From Trametes villosa (lineage: Eukaryota > Basidiomycota > Agaricomycetes > Polyporales > Polyporaceae): a stretch of DNA of 64,000 bases. Positions within the stretch are counted from its first letter, which is position 1. Each line of letters starts with the position of its first letter. Below are positions 12,488-22,581 of this stretch, piece by piece. The position numbers and the translations under genes are program-made. The notes below the pieces were generated by a model. That model had not been told where the DNA came from. It made no database searches and saw nothing but the letters and a program-made list of their open reading frames with translations. The stretch covers positions 59,986 through 123,985 of the forward strand of contig PUDQ02000123.1 in the NCBI GenBank assembly GCA_002964805.2, written 5' to 3'.

Positions 12488-12515
12488 GTTTGGTCAGACC
12501 ACCCAAACTCGTTCT
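12488..12515 (+). promoter_or_regulatory. Candidate primer-binding region
   Basis: The bases directly after the LTR read GTTTGGTCAGACCACCCAAAC. This contains TGGTCAGACC, which has the TGG start expected of a tRNA-complementary primer site. It can also fold on itself (GTTTGG with CCAAAC). I cannot match it to a specific tRNA from memory, and self-priming is possible because it is known in some fungal Ty3-like elements. Confidence 0.4.
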
Positions 12516-12681
12516 CTACTCGCTCAGCTTGCCTCTTATCGTCTCGATCTCCCTCTGGCGACGTTCCGGCGCGCTCACAACCGCTACTCTCCTCGTCGTC
12601 GCCGACTCGCGAATAGGCGCCCGTCGAACGTCCCCCTCCTGCCGACTTTCCTTCTTCACCACGCCCACGAATCCTCCCGGA

Positions 12682-13851
12682 ATGGGCGACGTCGGATCCG
12701 CCGGCATGGAAGCCTGGGGCGGCGCTGGTTTTCAAGGCCACCAAGCTGCTCAAAACGGCACCAACGGCCTCCCACAGGCGCCTCCTCAGCAACCCAGCAC
12801 CCAGCCATCTGCACACGGATCCTCAGCTCCCACAGCCGACGCCGCCACAGATCCCATGCGATTCCTTCTCGAGAGTGTCATCCAGATCGGTAATGCTGCC
12901 GGCAACGCTCACCAGGAGCAAGTGGTCACCCGACAGGCTCTCGAAGGCCTCGTTCGACGCCTCGAGACTCTCTCCACGGGAGCTCCCGCCGGCAATCCGA
13001 ACGGCACCACCGGAGGCTCTTGTGGCAACGTTCGAGTACGCGATCCTCGCGTTTTCAACGGCAAGGCTTCCGAGGTCGACGCCTTCCTCGAAGAGGTCGA
13101 CGCCGCCATCCTCTTGCAGCCCGCGCTCCGCGATGCGGACGAAACCGTTAAGTGCCATTATCTTGTTTCATGGCTCGGTGACGGCGCCCCGCGTTCTTGG
13201 CTGAAGGCCATGAAGAACCGGGACGAGTTCTTCCTCGACAACTACGTCAGCCTCGTTTACGAGTTGCGCAAACGTTTCGAGGATTCGGACATCGAGAACA
13301 AGATGATCCATAAGATAGAGGCCCTCAAGCAGGAGGCCTCTGCCGCTGTGTACGCTAACCAGTTCGAGGAGTATCTTAGGTACATAGACTGGACCGAGGC
13401 CTACGCAATCAAGCGTTTCGAGCGTGGCCTCAAGCAAGACGTCCGCATGTAGCTGCTCGGCAAGCCGCGTCCCGCCACCCTCTCAGACTGGATCCCGCAA
13501 GTCATCGAGCTCGACAACGAGCTGCACAACCTGCGGCTCGAGACGCGCCAGCAAGGCGTGCGCGTCACCACCTCGAACTCGACCCGCCAGTCTCAGCCCC
13601 AGCGCTCGACGACCGCGTTCGCACCCGCGTTTGCGCCGCGACCGACTGCCGCCGCGCCCGCCGCCGCAAGCGGCTCTTCCGACGTCGTACCTATGGAGGT
13701 CGACGCCATCCGGCACGGTAAGCTCACTGCTCAAGAACGGCAACGCCGTTTCGACAACAACTTGTGCCTCTACTGCGGCGAGGGCTCGCATCGCCTCGCC
13801 AACTGCCCACTGCGCGCCGCCAAGGACTCCAAGTCCAAGGGAAAAGCGTAG
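12682..13851 (+). CDS. gag: Retrotransposon Gag, interrupted by an amber stop
   Basis: Gag forms the particle that packages the element's RNA. From the ATG at 12682 the frame has a Pro/Gln/Ala-rich N-terminus, then a retrotransposon Gag core ([16 protein letters not shown] near residue 120). It reads through to a CCHC zinc knuckle ([14 protein letters not shown], about 13764-13805) and ends at TAG 13849-13851. A TAG at 13450-13452 interrupts it after DVRM and before [13 protein letters not shown]; the context suggests an original glutamine codon (CAG to TAG). The frame is open upstream to 12448, partly inside the LTR, so the ATG at 12682 is the better start. The 3' end overlaps Pol. Confidence 0.85.
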
Positions 13852-13885
13852 CCGGGAGTAAACCACAAGTCCCGGAGCTCCCGGC
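13839..13885 (+). promoter_or_regulatory. Programmed -1 ribosomal frameshift signal (Gag-Pol)
   Basis: The slippery heptamer GGGAAAA (13839-13845) lies in the correct phase, read G GGA AAA in the Gag frame, one codon before the Gag stop. Five bases later a perfect 8-bp stem begins: GCCGGGAG (13851-13858) with CTCCCGGC (13878-13885), loop 19 nt. Slipping back one base on AAA enters the Pol frame directly (AGC GTA GCC). Heptamer, spacer and hairpin are the three parts of a classical -1 signal. Confidence 0.8.
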
Positions 13886-16800
13886 AACATTAGGGACTCA
13901 GGCACCCGACTCGGGGGCTCCGAAGCACGTCCGTCTCAAGGACGGCGTGTGGATACCCAAACCTGCTGGCGCCCCCCGTTTCCGTCTCTCGTCTCACGTT
14001 CACTCGTCTCCTTTCTCTCCAGATCACTTCTTTGTCTCAGTCTCCCTTTCTTTCCCTAACCAAAAAACCGTCCGCACATATGCTCTCGTCGACTCGGGCG
14101 CCACCGCGTCCTGCATTTCTCTCTCCTTTGCGAACCGACATGGACTCCCCCGCCGTCTGAAGGACGTGCCCGTTCCAATCACCGCGGTTGACGACCGCCC
14201 GATAGCGTCCGGCTTCGTCACTCATGATGTTGTCGCCTCGTTGCGTGTACAAGCTCATTCAGAGACGATCGCACTGGGCGTCGTCTCCGTACCATATCCC
14301 ATTTTTCTAGGTCTCGACTGGCTTCAACGCCACAACCCGTCTATCGACTGGGTCCGCCGCTCGCTGGCACTCAACTGCTGCGGCGCAAATCCTGTCCACC
14401 CATCTTCCGTCCTCGGCCATGGCGCAAGCCTGGTCACACCTCCCGCCTTCGTCTCGTCTCTGCACGCGTCAACCTCGACGTCGGTCGGCTTGGGCCTCGG
14501 TCTTCGCGGCCGCGTCCTCACGACTGCGCACCCCGACTCTATCGCGCGCTCTGATCAAGCCGCGTCTCTGCCTCACGCTCGAGGCCGCTCGTTCCTGTCT
14601 GCTACGACACTCCCCTTCCAGCATGCTCTTCGACCCTCGTCTCCGTTCGCCTCTGGCCTGGGCCCCGGTCTTCGTCAAGCGCATCCGTCCTCGCCTGTCT
14701 CGTCTGCGTCTGCACCCCAGGGCTCCGGTCTTGGCGCGTCCAGCACTCCGCTCGCTGTGGCAAGCCTGGGCCTCGGTCTTCGCACACCCACGCCACCTTC
14801 CGCCTCCACCTGCTCTCCATCATTCCCGTTCCCGACTGCTCCCTCGCTTCCTGACGCGCCATCCGCTCCGCTTGACATTGCCATGATCGGCTCTCGACGC
14901 TTTCGCAAGTTCGCCCGCAACAACCCGAGCGGTGCACTCTGGTATCATCCGCTCGGCACCTCTGGCTACACCATTGCGGCTGCTCGACTCGACGCCACTA
15001 GCACGACCACGCCGCCTTCGCCCGCTGCTACCCCTGACCCTCTCCCCGAGCCGCCGCCTCCCGCCAACTTCCTCGAGCACGTGCCCGAGAAGTATCACAG
15101 CTACGCTTCGGTCTTCTCCCCTGTCGACGTCGAGAAGCTGCCGCCGCATCGTGACGGTTTCAACATGTCTATCGACCTCGAGGATGACCAGAAGCCGCCA
15201 TTCGGTCCTCTCTACCACCTCTCCGCGCTCGAGCGTCAGACGCTCTTCGACTATGTCGAGGAGAACCTGCGCAAGGGTTTCATACGACGCTCGACGTCCT
15301 CTGCCGCCTCCCCCGTTCTGTTCGTCCGCAAGAAGACCGGCGAGTTGCGCCTCTGCGTCGACTACCGCGGTCTGAACGCGATCACAAAGAAGAACCGGTA
15401 TCCTCTCCCGCTCCTCGACGACCTGCTCGACCGCGTCCAAGGATGCAAGGTCTTCTCGGTCATCGACCTCAAGAACGCGTTCAACCTGATACGCATTCAT
15501 GAGTGGAAGACCGCGTTCCGCACGCATCTCGGACTCTTTGAGTACACGGTTATGCCCTTCAGTTTGACTAACGCCCCCAGCACCTTCCAAGCGTACATCC
15601 AGGACACTCTGCGCGACCTACTCGACGTCGTGTGCGTCGTGTACATCGACGACATACTGATATTCTCTCGCACACAGGAGGAACACGACGAGCACGTCAA
15701 GCTTGTGCTCGAACGCCTGCCCAATGCCGGCCTCTTCGCGAACGCGAAGAAGTGCGAGTTCGACCGCTCTGAGGTCGAGTATCTCAGATACCTCATCGGA
15801 GTGGACGGCGTCAAGATGCACTCGCGCAAGCTCGACACCATCGCCAACTGGCCCCGCCCGTCCTCAATGCGGGACGTACAGTCATTCCTCGGTTTTACTA
15901 ACTTCTATCGTCGCTTCATAGACAACTACGCACGGATCGTCGTGCCTCTCAACCGGCTCACCAAGAAGTCCGCTCGGGACACTCCGTTCGAGTTCCCGGC
16001 GGACGCCGTTGACGCATTCGAGTCCCTCAAGTGTGCGTTCCTGTCGGAACCCGTCCTCTGCCATTTCGACCCCAGCCTCCCGTCAACGCTCGCTACGGAC
16101 GCCTCCGACTTCGCCATCGCCGGCGTCCTCCACCAACCCGACACGGACGGGCTCCTCCACCCCGTCGCATTTTTCTCCCGCAAGCTGTCACCTGCGGAGA
16201 TCAACTACGAGGTGTACGACAAGGTGCTTCTCGCCGTGGTGGAGTCCTTCCGCGACATGCGCGCGTGGCTCATCGGCACCGACGCGCCCGTCTCCGTCGT
16301 GTCCGACCACAAAAACCTTGAGTATTTCATGTCATCTCGAGTCCTGAACCGCCGCCAAGCGCGGTGGTCTATGTTCCTTTCGGAGTTCAACTTTGTCTTG
16401 TCGTACTCACCCGGTTTGAAGAACCCCGCAGACGCACCCTCTCGGCGTGCGGACTTCGCGCCTCGAGAGGGGGATGACGTCCTGCATGAGAACCGCAAAG
16501 TATTGCTGACGCCTGCGCAAACAGCACCTCTATTCGAGCAAGACGCTGCGTCCGCACGCAAGCCGATTCAAGTCGCCGCCATCACAGCACTCGCCGCCGA
16601 CCACTCTGCGTTTCAAGAGCGTTACAAGACCGCGATTCGCGCAGACCAAGAGTGGCGCGACGCGATTCGACGCGAAGACTCAGCATTCGCCGTCCAGGAC
16701 GACCTCGTCTTCCACGACGGTCTCCTTTTCATTCCGCTTCCCCTGCGCGCTGACATCCTTCGCCTTCGGCACGACTCTCCCCCTGCAGGTCACCCCGGTC

Positions 16801-18296
16801 GCAGACGCACGCTCATGTCTGTCAAGCGCGACTACTCGTGGCCGGGCGTCGCGACCTACGTTCGCAAGTACGTCGCCGCATGCGACGTCTGCGGTAGGAT
16901 CAAGACGCCTCGCCACAAGCCCTTCGGCCTCCTCCAACCCCTCGACATCCCTCTCCGGCCATGGCAGGCGCTGACGATGGATTTCATCGTCAAGCTGCCT
17001 CGTTCGCATGGGTACGACTCGATATGGGTCGTATGCGATCGCTTGACGCGATACGCACATTTCGTACCCTGCAACGAGACGCTCGACGCGCCCGGCCTCG
17101 CCTGGCTCTTCCTCGACCGCATCGTGCGCTATCACGGTGTCCCCGACTCCATCGTCTCCGACCGCGGCTCGACGTTCGTCTCGCAGTTCTGGCGCGAACT
17201 CGCCCGACACTTGCAGACGGAGCTCAAGCACTCGACCGCCTATCACCCACAGACGGACGGCCTCACTGAACGCACGAACCAGACCCTCGAGACCTACCTG
17301 CGCGCGTACGTCTCGTACCAGCAGGACGACTGGGTCGACTACCTCCCGCTCGCTGAGTTCGCGTTCAATAACGCCGTCAACCTCTCCACCAACCAGTCTC
17401 CGTTCTTTGCCAACTACGGGTTCCATCCCAGCTTCAAACCTCGCCTCGCCGACCCCGTCTCCGTCCCGGGCGCCGCTGATCTCGCAACGCGACTTAGCCG
17501 TCTTCATGACGAGCTGCGCGCCGAGCTGAAGCACGCCCAGGAACGCCAGGCCCGCAACTACAATAGGCGCGTTTCAGCTGCGCCCGTCTACAAGCCCGGC
17601 GACCTCGTCTGGCTCCTCCGTCGCAACATCAAAACCACTCGTCCATCCGACAAACTCGACCATCGCCGTCTCGGCCCTTTCCCTATCCATTCCCAACTCT
17701 CTCCTCTCGTCTACAAACTCTCTCTCCCTTCCTACCTCTCTCGCCTCCACCCTGTCTTCCACGTCTCCCTTCTCGAACCCTACCATTCCTCTCCCGATTT
17801 TCACGCTCCCTCTGAACCCGTTCCTTTCGGCCTCGACGTCTCCGACTCTACCCCGATCGCGCTCAAGGCCGTTCTCGACTCTCGGAAGCTTGGCCAGCGC
17901 TACGAGTATCTCGTAAGCTGGCAAGGCCTCTCCGAGGACGAGAACTCCTGGATTCCCCTCTCTGACTTCCCCACTACCTCGAACGAGCTCCTCGAACGTT
18001 TTCACCGCCGTCACCCTCGAGCTCCCCGTCCCCCGCACACTTTATTCAACTCTACCATTCATTCCATTCCGCCATCTACTGATAATTCTATTTCTATTCC
18101 CTTGCAGCCCGCCTTGTCCACCTCGCCCGTCGCCTCCTCGTCGCACCCCGCCGCATCCGCCGTCCCGCACTCCGCTCCACGCCCGCGCTCTCCGCCGCCC
18201 ATCCGTGAAGACCCTCGCGTGTCTTACACACCGCCGACGCAGACCACGCTCCGCTCGGGGCGTGTGTCTCGTCCGCCGCCTCGTCCCGACGCGTGA
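13846..18296 (+). CDS. pol: Retrotransposon Pol polyprotein (PR-RT-RH-IN-chromodomain)
   Basis: Pol is expressed by -1 frameshifting from Gag, so its own first Met (13764, in the overlap) is not used. Domains in order: aspartic protease DSGAT (about 14091); reverse transcriptase with [31 protein letters not shown] and the catalytic YIDD (about 15640); RNase H with [22 protein letters not shown] and DHKNLEYF; integrase with an HHCC finger (HDSPPAGH...CDVC, about 16771-16893) and DDE residues in [13 protein letters not shown] and GLTERTNQ; and a C-terminal chromodomain (about 17860-18010, [19 protein letters not shown]). It stops at TGA 18294. Oddities are MPFSLTNAP where MPFGLTNAP is usual, EYLRYLIG where EYLGYLIG is usual, and ADAPSRR where ADALSRR is usual. 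The first two are G-to-A changes. Confidence 0.95.
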
Positions 18297-18474
18297 TGCC
18301 CGGGTGTTGAGACCGGGATCACACATGCGTCGCGACGAGGTCGCGCGCTGTCGTACGCGGTGTCGCCGGTCTTCAGCCGGGAACTGCGCGTGCAGTGTCG
18401 CGCCGCGCGCTCCGAGTCTCGAGGCCGCCAGCCGCTAGCTGGGGATCGCGCTTGCATGCGTCGCGCCCTCCCTT

Positions 18475-18487
18475 GAGGAGGAGGTAG
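18475..18487 (+). promoter_or_regulatory. Polypurine tract
   Basis: GAGGAGGAGGTAG directly precedes the TG of the right LTR and contains a single pyrimidine. This is the expected place for the plus-strand primer left by RNase H. Confidence 0.8.
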
Positions 18488-18805
18488 TGTAACGGCGCAC
18501 GCGCACGTTACACGAGCCCTCGGGTTTGGGCCTTCGGGCCATGGTCTCTTTCGAATAGTAACGGCCTAGATTAGATTAGATTCTCTTTCCTTTCTCGTAC
18601 ATTGTACCGGACGTCCGCTCCTCGCGCTTCAGCCACCATTGGCCGCCATGCTGCTCGACGTTCCGCTCCCTTCCGGACTCCGTAGCTACCCGCCTCGCGC
18701 CCCGCTTGTAACTCTCCGTCTGACCAACACCAGTCACCGCTGGCAATCTCACTCGCTCGCCCTCCGTGCCCACTCTGCCCGCCTGCTTGCCCGCCGGCCG
18801 TTACA
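18488..18805 (+). repeat. 3' LTR
   Basis: This is a 318-bp copy of the left LTR with two substitutions, both CpG to TpG or CpA on this copy. It ends 106 bp before the HET-2 ATG, so any outward LTR transcription would run into HET-2. Confidence 0.95.
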
Positions 18806-18810
18806 TCTGT
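18806..18810 (+). repeat. Right target-site duplication TCTGT
   Basis: This is an exact copy of 12165-12169. The HET-2 leader continues from here. Confidence 0.9.
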
Positions 18811-18911
18811 GAACGAAGCTCTCTGCATCAGAGCTCAACCAAGTTAGTTCCATGACTTTCGCTTCGTCTAGGAGAGCGAGTCACTCACGATCTTTGTACG
18901 CCGTTCACAGC

Positions 18912-21183
18912 ATGCCCCGCTTTCTCAATACATGGACGGGCGAGTTCGAGTGGCACAACGATCCGGGGAAGGTCCGGTACGCCATCCTATCGCACGTATG
19001 GAGGACACCCAAGGAGGGCGGCGAGCAGACGTTCGATGACGTCAGGAGGATCCAAGAGGACGTGAGAGCAGCGCAGGAGAAGCCTTCGGGACCGTTCCCT
19101 ACCCACTGGCCGACCTGCGACACAACGTACGCGCCCTTTCCTCGTGGCATCGACAGCAGATTTTCTTACGACCACCCGCGGGGCATCATATTCTCCCCCG
19201 GATCCCCGCTCTCGGACAAGATCAAGGGCCTCTGCGAGGTCGCGCGCGAGGCCGGTTTCCATCTCGTCTGGAACGACGCATGCTGCATCAACAAGGAGAG
19301 TAGCGCGGAGCTGTCGGAGGCGATCAACTCCATGTACGAGTGGTACCGGCTGTCGGACATGTGCTACGTCTATCTCGCGGACGTCCCCGACGACGATGTC
19401 CCACAAAACAAGGATTCCCGCTTCCGACAAAGCAGGTGGTTCAAGCGTGGGTGGACGCTGCAAGAGCTCCTCGCGCCCGAAGACCTCGAGTTCCTGACGG
19501 AGACCTGGACGTTCATAGGCACCAAGTTGGAGCTCGCGGACGTTCTAGCCGAGTCAACCCAGATCGATGCCGACAGCCTCCTCTGTGTAGCTCCCGTCTA
19601 TTCTGCCAGCGTTGCACAGAGGATGTCATGGGCTGCCCAGCGGAAGACGACGCGCGTCGAGGACAAGGCATACTGCATGATGGGTCTCTTCGGCGTTCAC
19701 TTGTCCCCCATCTACGGCGAGGGCGCGAATGCCTTCCTCCGTCTCCAGGAGGAGATCATCAAGACCATCCCGGATCAAAGCATTTTCACCTGGGGCAATC
19801 ACGTCAGTTTGAATGACGAGCTTCGCTCGATCTCCCCAGTCCTTTCATTCTCCACTTCACCTCCTGCACTGCTAGCGCCCTCTCCGTCCTACTTCTCCGC
19901 GTCTTCTACGAAGCCGGTAGCACCCGCCGCGTCCTCATCCCGGCTTTCCCTCAAATGCACAACAAATGACCCGCCGTTGCACTGCGTCTTCACTCCGCAA
20001 GGTGTCCGGTTACAGCTACCATGCTTCAACCTGGTGGAGCTATCAAGGCAGCTCCCGTCGATCCGACCGTGGGGGGGTCAGAAACCTGCGTGCGAGTACT
20101 GCGTAGGGCGGGGTCAGCCGGATAAGCTAGCCCTGATCCAATGCGAAGACGACGAGGGGTATCTCGTGGCGCTCCCTCTCCATCCGTCGACCTCCGCTGT
20201 GGGGTATGGGTGCGGATCCCCCGTCGGCACCCACATTCGCTGTGACCCTTGCGCCTGCCCATCTGGTCTTCGACCTTTCCACACCGTTCGCTTGAGTCCG
20301 AAGGCGCTCACGAAACTCCTGGAGCACGTCAAGCCGGAGGTGGCGGAGGTCTCCATCCTGCGTCGTCATTCGGGCCTCCCGAAATCAAAGTGGCTTACAC
20401 AAAACGACTCTCTGCCCACCCTGGATCTCTGGACCGAGGACCGTACGAATGGTCCAACGTTTGCCTTTGCATCTGGCAGAACTAGAGATCGGGGTGAGCT
20501 CGGCTTCACGACGTCCCCTTTGCAGATTGCGCGCGAGGGGACTACGATCACCTTGGAGACCACTGTGACTCTATGCCAGCCCGAGTCTGTTCAAGGGCGC
20601 CAACCCATCCAGTTGAGGATACACATTGAGATTCCTTTCACGGAAATGTCGGGGGTCGGGTTCTTTGTATCCATCACCACCTCCACTCATGATCGGGCTC
20701 CCGACGCTCCCTCCTCCTCCGGCTCCCCAAGTGGTTCTACGGTCACTGATACTGCAACTGGCGAGATCCAACAAGAACTTAGAACGCGTACCCCCATGCT
20801 TGCCCGTGCTTTCTTCCTCGTCGCTTCTGATCCTGGAGATCTGACACGTGTTCGACTCTTACGACTCACCGCAGAACGCCCTCGAAAGAGCCTGGACTTG
20901 GTTGATGACAGTGGGTCTGACTCCAAGAGTGTAGGGCTATCCATAGCATTCAGCCCGGAGTTTACACACATCCCGGGTTCTGGCGACAGCAGCTCGAGCA
21001 GGATTGTGCCACTTCCACAGTTGAGCGGCACTGCAGAATGGTTTCCGAGATACTTTGAAATATGGCGAATCAATGAACTTGTGAGTGAATTGTATTGAAA
21101 TTGATGTACTGCTGATGTCCTCCTAGTTGCAAGCTCTCGAGAGGTTGCTCGGTGAGGTGCCCAAGAGGAGGCTGGAGTTTTGA
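18912..21183 (+). CDS. HET-2: HET-domain allorecognition-type protein
   Basis: This paralogue of HET-1 has the same HET-domain motifs at the same positions. The frame is open from 18852, but the 5'-UTR intron (GTTAGT 18843 to CACAG 18910) and alignment with both paralogues place the start at 18912. Exon 1 (18912-21080, 723 codons) is followed by a 46-bp intron (21081-21126) almost identical to that of HET-1. Exon 2 adds 18 codons and stops at TGA 21181-21183, exactly where HET-1 has CGA in the same frame, giving about 741 residues. Identity to HET-1 is mosaic: 20097-20581 is base-for-base identical, while residues 54-100 differ strongly. Its promoter is separated by the retrotransposon, so expression would depend on the LTR or on cryptic initiation. 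Confidence 0.83.
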
Positions 21184-21304
21184 GCCTCTGCGTCCACCCA
21201 ACCCGACAGTAGTGGGCACAAGAAAACAATCTGTGGACCTGTGGTGCACTTTTCCAGTTAGGAGTCGGGCGTGGCTCGCCAAAGCTAAGATGCATACATT
21301 TCAG

Positions 21305-21841
21305 GCATTGCACCTATCGTCCGACCCGGAATGCGATGGGGACACTGAACGCCAAAACGTCGAGAAGGTTCCCGTCGGGAAAGAACTTTCACCCACCGTG
21401 TTGCCGAACGAGGCGCCGTCCCATGAGCCGACCCATCCTTCACATCCCGAGATCCAGAGGTCATCGTCAGTCACGCCCGTCTGCCCCGCTCTGGCGGACG
21501 TCACCGAGCCGCAGAACCATGCCACGACCTCTCAGAATCGCGATCAGACTTCCAACAACGCCGCCACCGCTATTGAGGAGACCAAGCTAGTATCCGAAGT
21601 CGAGTCTCTATCCTCTCAGAATGCCGCGCTCTCGTCCCAGGTGGCAGAGGTGCCTACGCGTCTGGACGCCATCGCTACGCCCCCGGTACGCCCGCGCGTT
21701 ATCCGCAGACTATTTTCGTGCTCGCTCACCTGTAACGTGCTATCATGAACTTTGCAGCCGCGGTCGCGACAACGGGGTGCGGTTCGGCGAGCAATCTCGG
21801 CATTCTTTGGCAATTTCTCGGTTCGGCGGCGTGTATCGTGA
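21305..21841 (+). pseudogene. Orphaned C-terminal coiled-coil exons of HET-2
   Basis: These are counterparts of the last exons of HET-1 and HET-3. The exon 21305-21685 follows an acceptor (CATTTCAG) shared with HET-1 and encodes a Pro/Thr/Ser/Glu-rich segment, then heptad-like residues (ETKLVSEVESLSSQNAALSS). A GTACGC donor at 21686 and a TTTGCAG acceptor at 21757 lead in frame to 21758-21841, ending in TGA. The in-frame stop at 21181 prevents reading from HET-2 exon 2 into these exons unless an unseen splice skips it. The frame itself is undamaged, so the loss looks recent or conditional. Confidence 0.5.
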
Positions 21842-22401
21842 TGTACTAGAACGGGCTCGAGCGACGGATACGGTGTCTGTAGAACCAGGACGTATCCCTC
21901 TTTGTTTCCCTCGCCACGCTATTAATGTATGAACCCTGCCTTCAGAAAATAGGTCTGTTCATCGAGTCCCCCTTGAAGCTTTGAAGATGCGCGGTGTGCC
22001 CGTGCGACGGGCGTACTATGCCATTAGACGCGCTCGAGATCTCCGCGCTCCATAGCGAGTCATCCTCACCGTGCAGGCAACCTCTCGAGACTCCACGGCT
22101 CGAGAATATCCTTACGCTCCACGCCGTAGTGGCGGGGCGCTGGGAAGGAGCTGAGAGAATATACGATCGAGAGCGCGAGGGAAGCCGCGCGCATCGCTGA
22201 GTCGTCTGTCGGGAAGGCGCACGACTTACAAGGCCGAGGGCCGGAATCCGAATCGATTTTAGTCACGGGGACCTGAGCAGAGCGAGTCGCGCTGATCTAC
22301 GAGCCTGTCGGTGTGCTAGTCAGCCGGGGTCTATTACTCTGTCGAACGTTCTGTGCCACCAGTTTTGACCACATATTTTTGAAGGAGGTGCTGCGATGTC
22401 T

Positions 22402-22581
22402 CTAGAATCGAACAGAGAGAAAACTCAGTCTCGCGGGCACGGTGTGTGGCAAGAGCTGTATTAAGCACCTAGAATCGAACAGAGAGAAAACTAATGTAAT
22501 GTCAGTTACTTCTATACGAGTCCTAGGGTAGTGGGGATGAGCATACCTCAGTCTCGCGGGCACGGTGTGTGGCAAGAGCTG
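22402..22581 (+). repeat. Interleaved direct repeats
   Basis: Two units are each present twice. A 24-bp unit starting CTAGAATCGAACAGAG is at 22402-22425 and 22469-22492. A 35-bp unit starting CTCAGTCTCGCGGGCACGG is at 22424-22458 and 22547-22581. The first copies overlap by two bases. Block A lacks this stretch, so it arose after the duplication or by local rearrangement. Confidence 0.8.

Larger units (their letters stand above)
12170..18805 (+). mobile_element. Full-length Ty3/gypsy chromovirus LTR retrotransposon
   Basis: The element is 6,636 bp long with 318-bp LTRs (12170-12487 and 18488-18805) that differ at only two positions and are flanked by TCTGT duplications. The internal region encodes Gag with a CCHC knuckle, then Pol in the -1 frame with protease, reverse transcriptase, RNase H, integrase and a C-terminal chromodomain. 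This order places it among the chromoviruses of Ty3/gypsy. A purine tract (18475-18487) abuts the right LTR. Gag has an in-frame amber stop at 13450 and Pol has some unusual residues at normally conserved sites, so this copy may not be autonomous. It inserted into the 5' leader of HET-2. Confidence 0.95.

Noticed and set aside
12330..12893. 187-codon frames on both strands across the left LTR
   Set aside because: They span the LTR boundary and overlap Gag. No protein is expected there.
13764..13845. First Met of the long Pol frame as a true start
   Set aside because: It overlaps the Gag zinc knuckle in another frame. The slippery site at 13839 gives a better route into Pol.
14820..15590. 256-codon open frame antisense to pol
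   Set aside because: It is the reverse of the RT region and has no domain; it arises from GC-rich third positions of pol.
16680..17534. 284-codon open frame antisense to pol
   Set aside because: It is a shadow of the integrase region, with Arg/Glu/Val-rich composition expected from the reverse strand.
18852..18911. Upstream in-frame ATG of HET-2 that would add 20 residues
   Set aside because: It lies inside the conserved 5'-UTR intron, and the other two paralogues start at the position equivalent to 18912.
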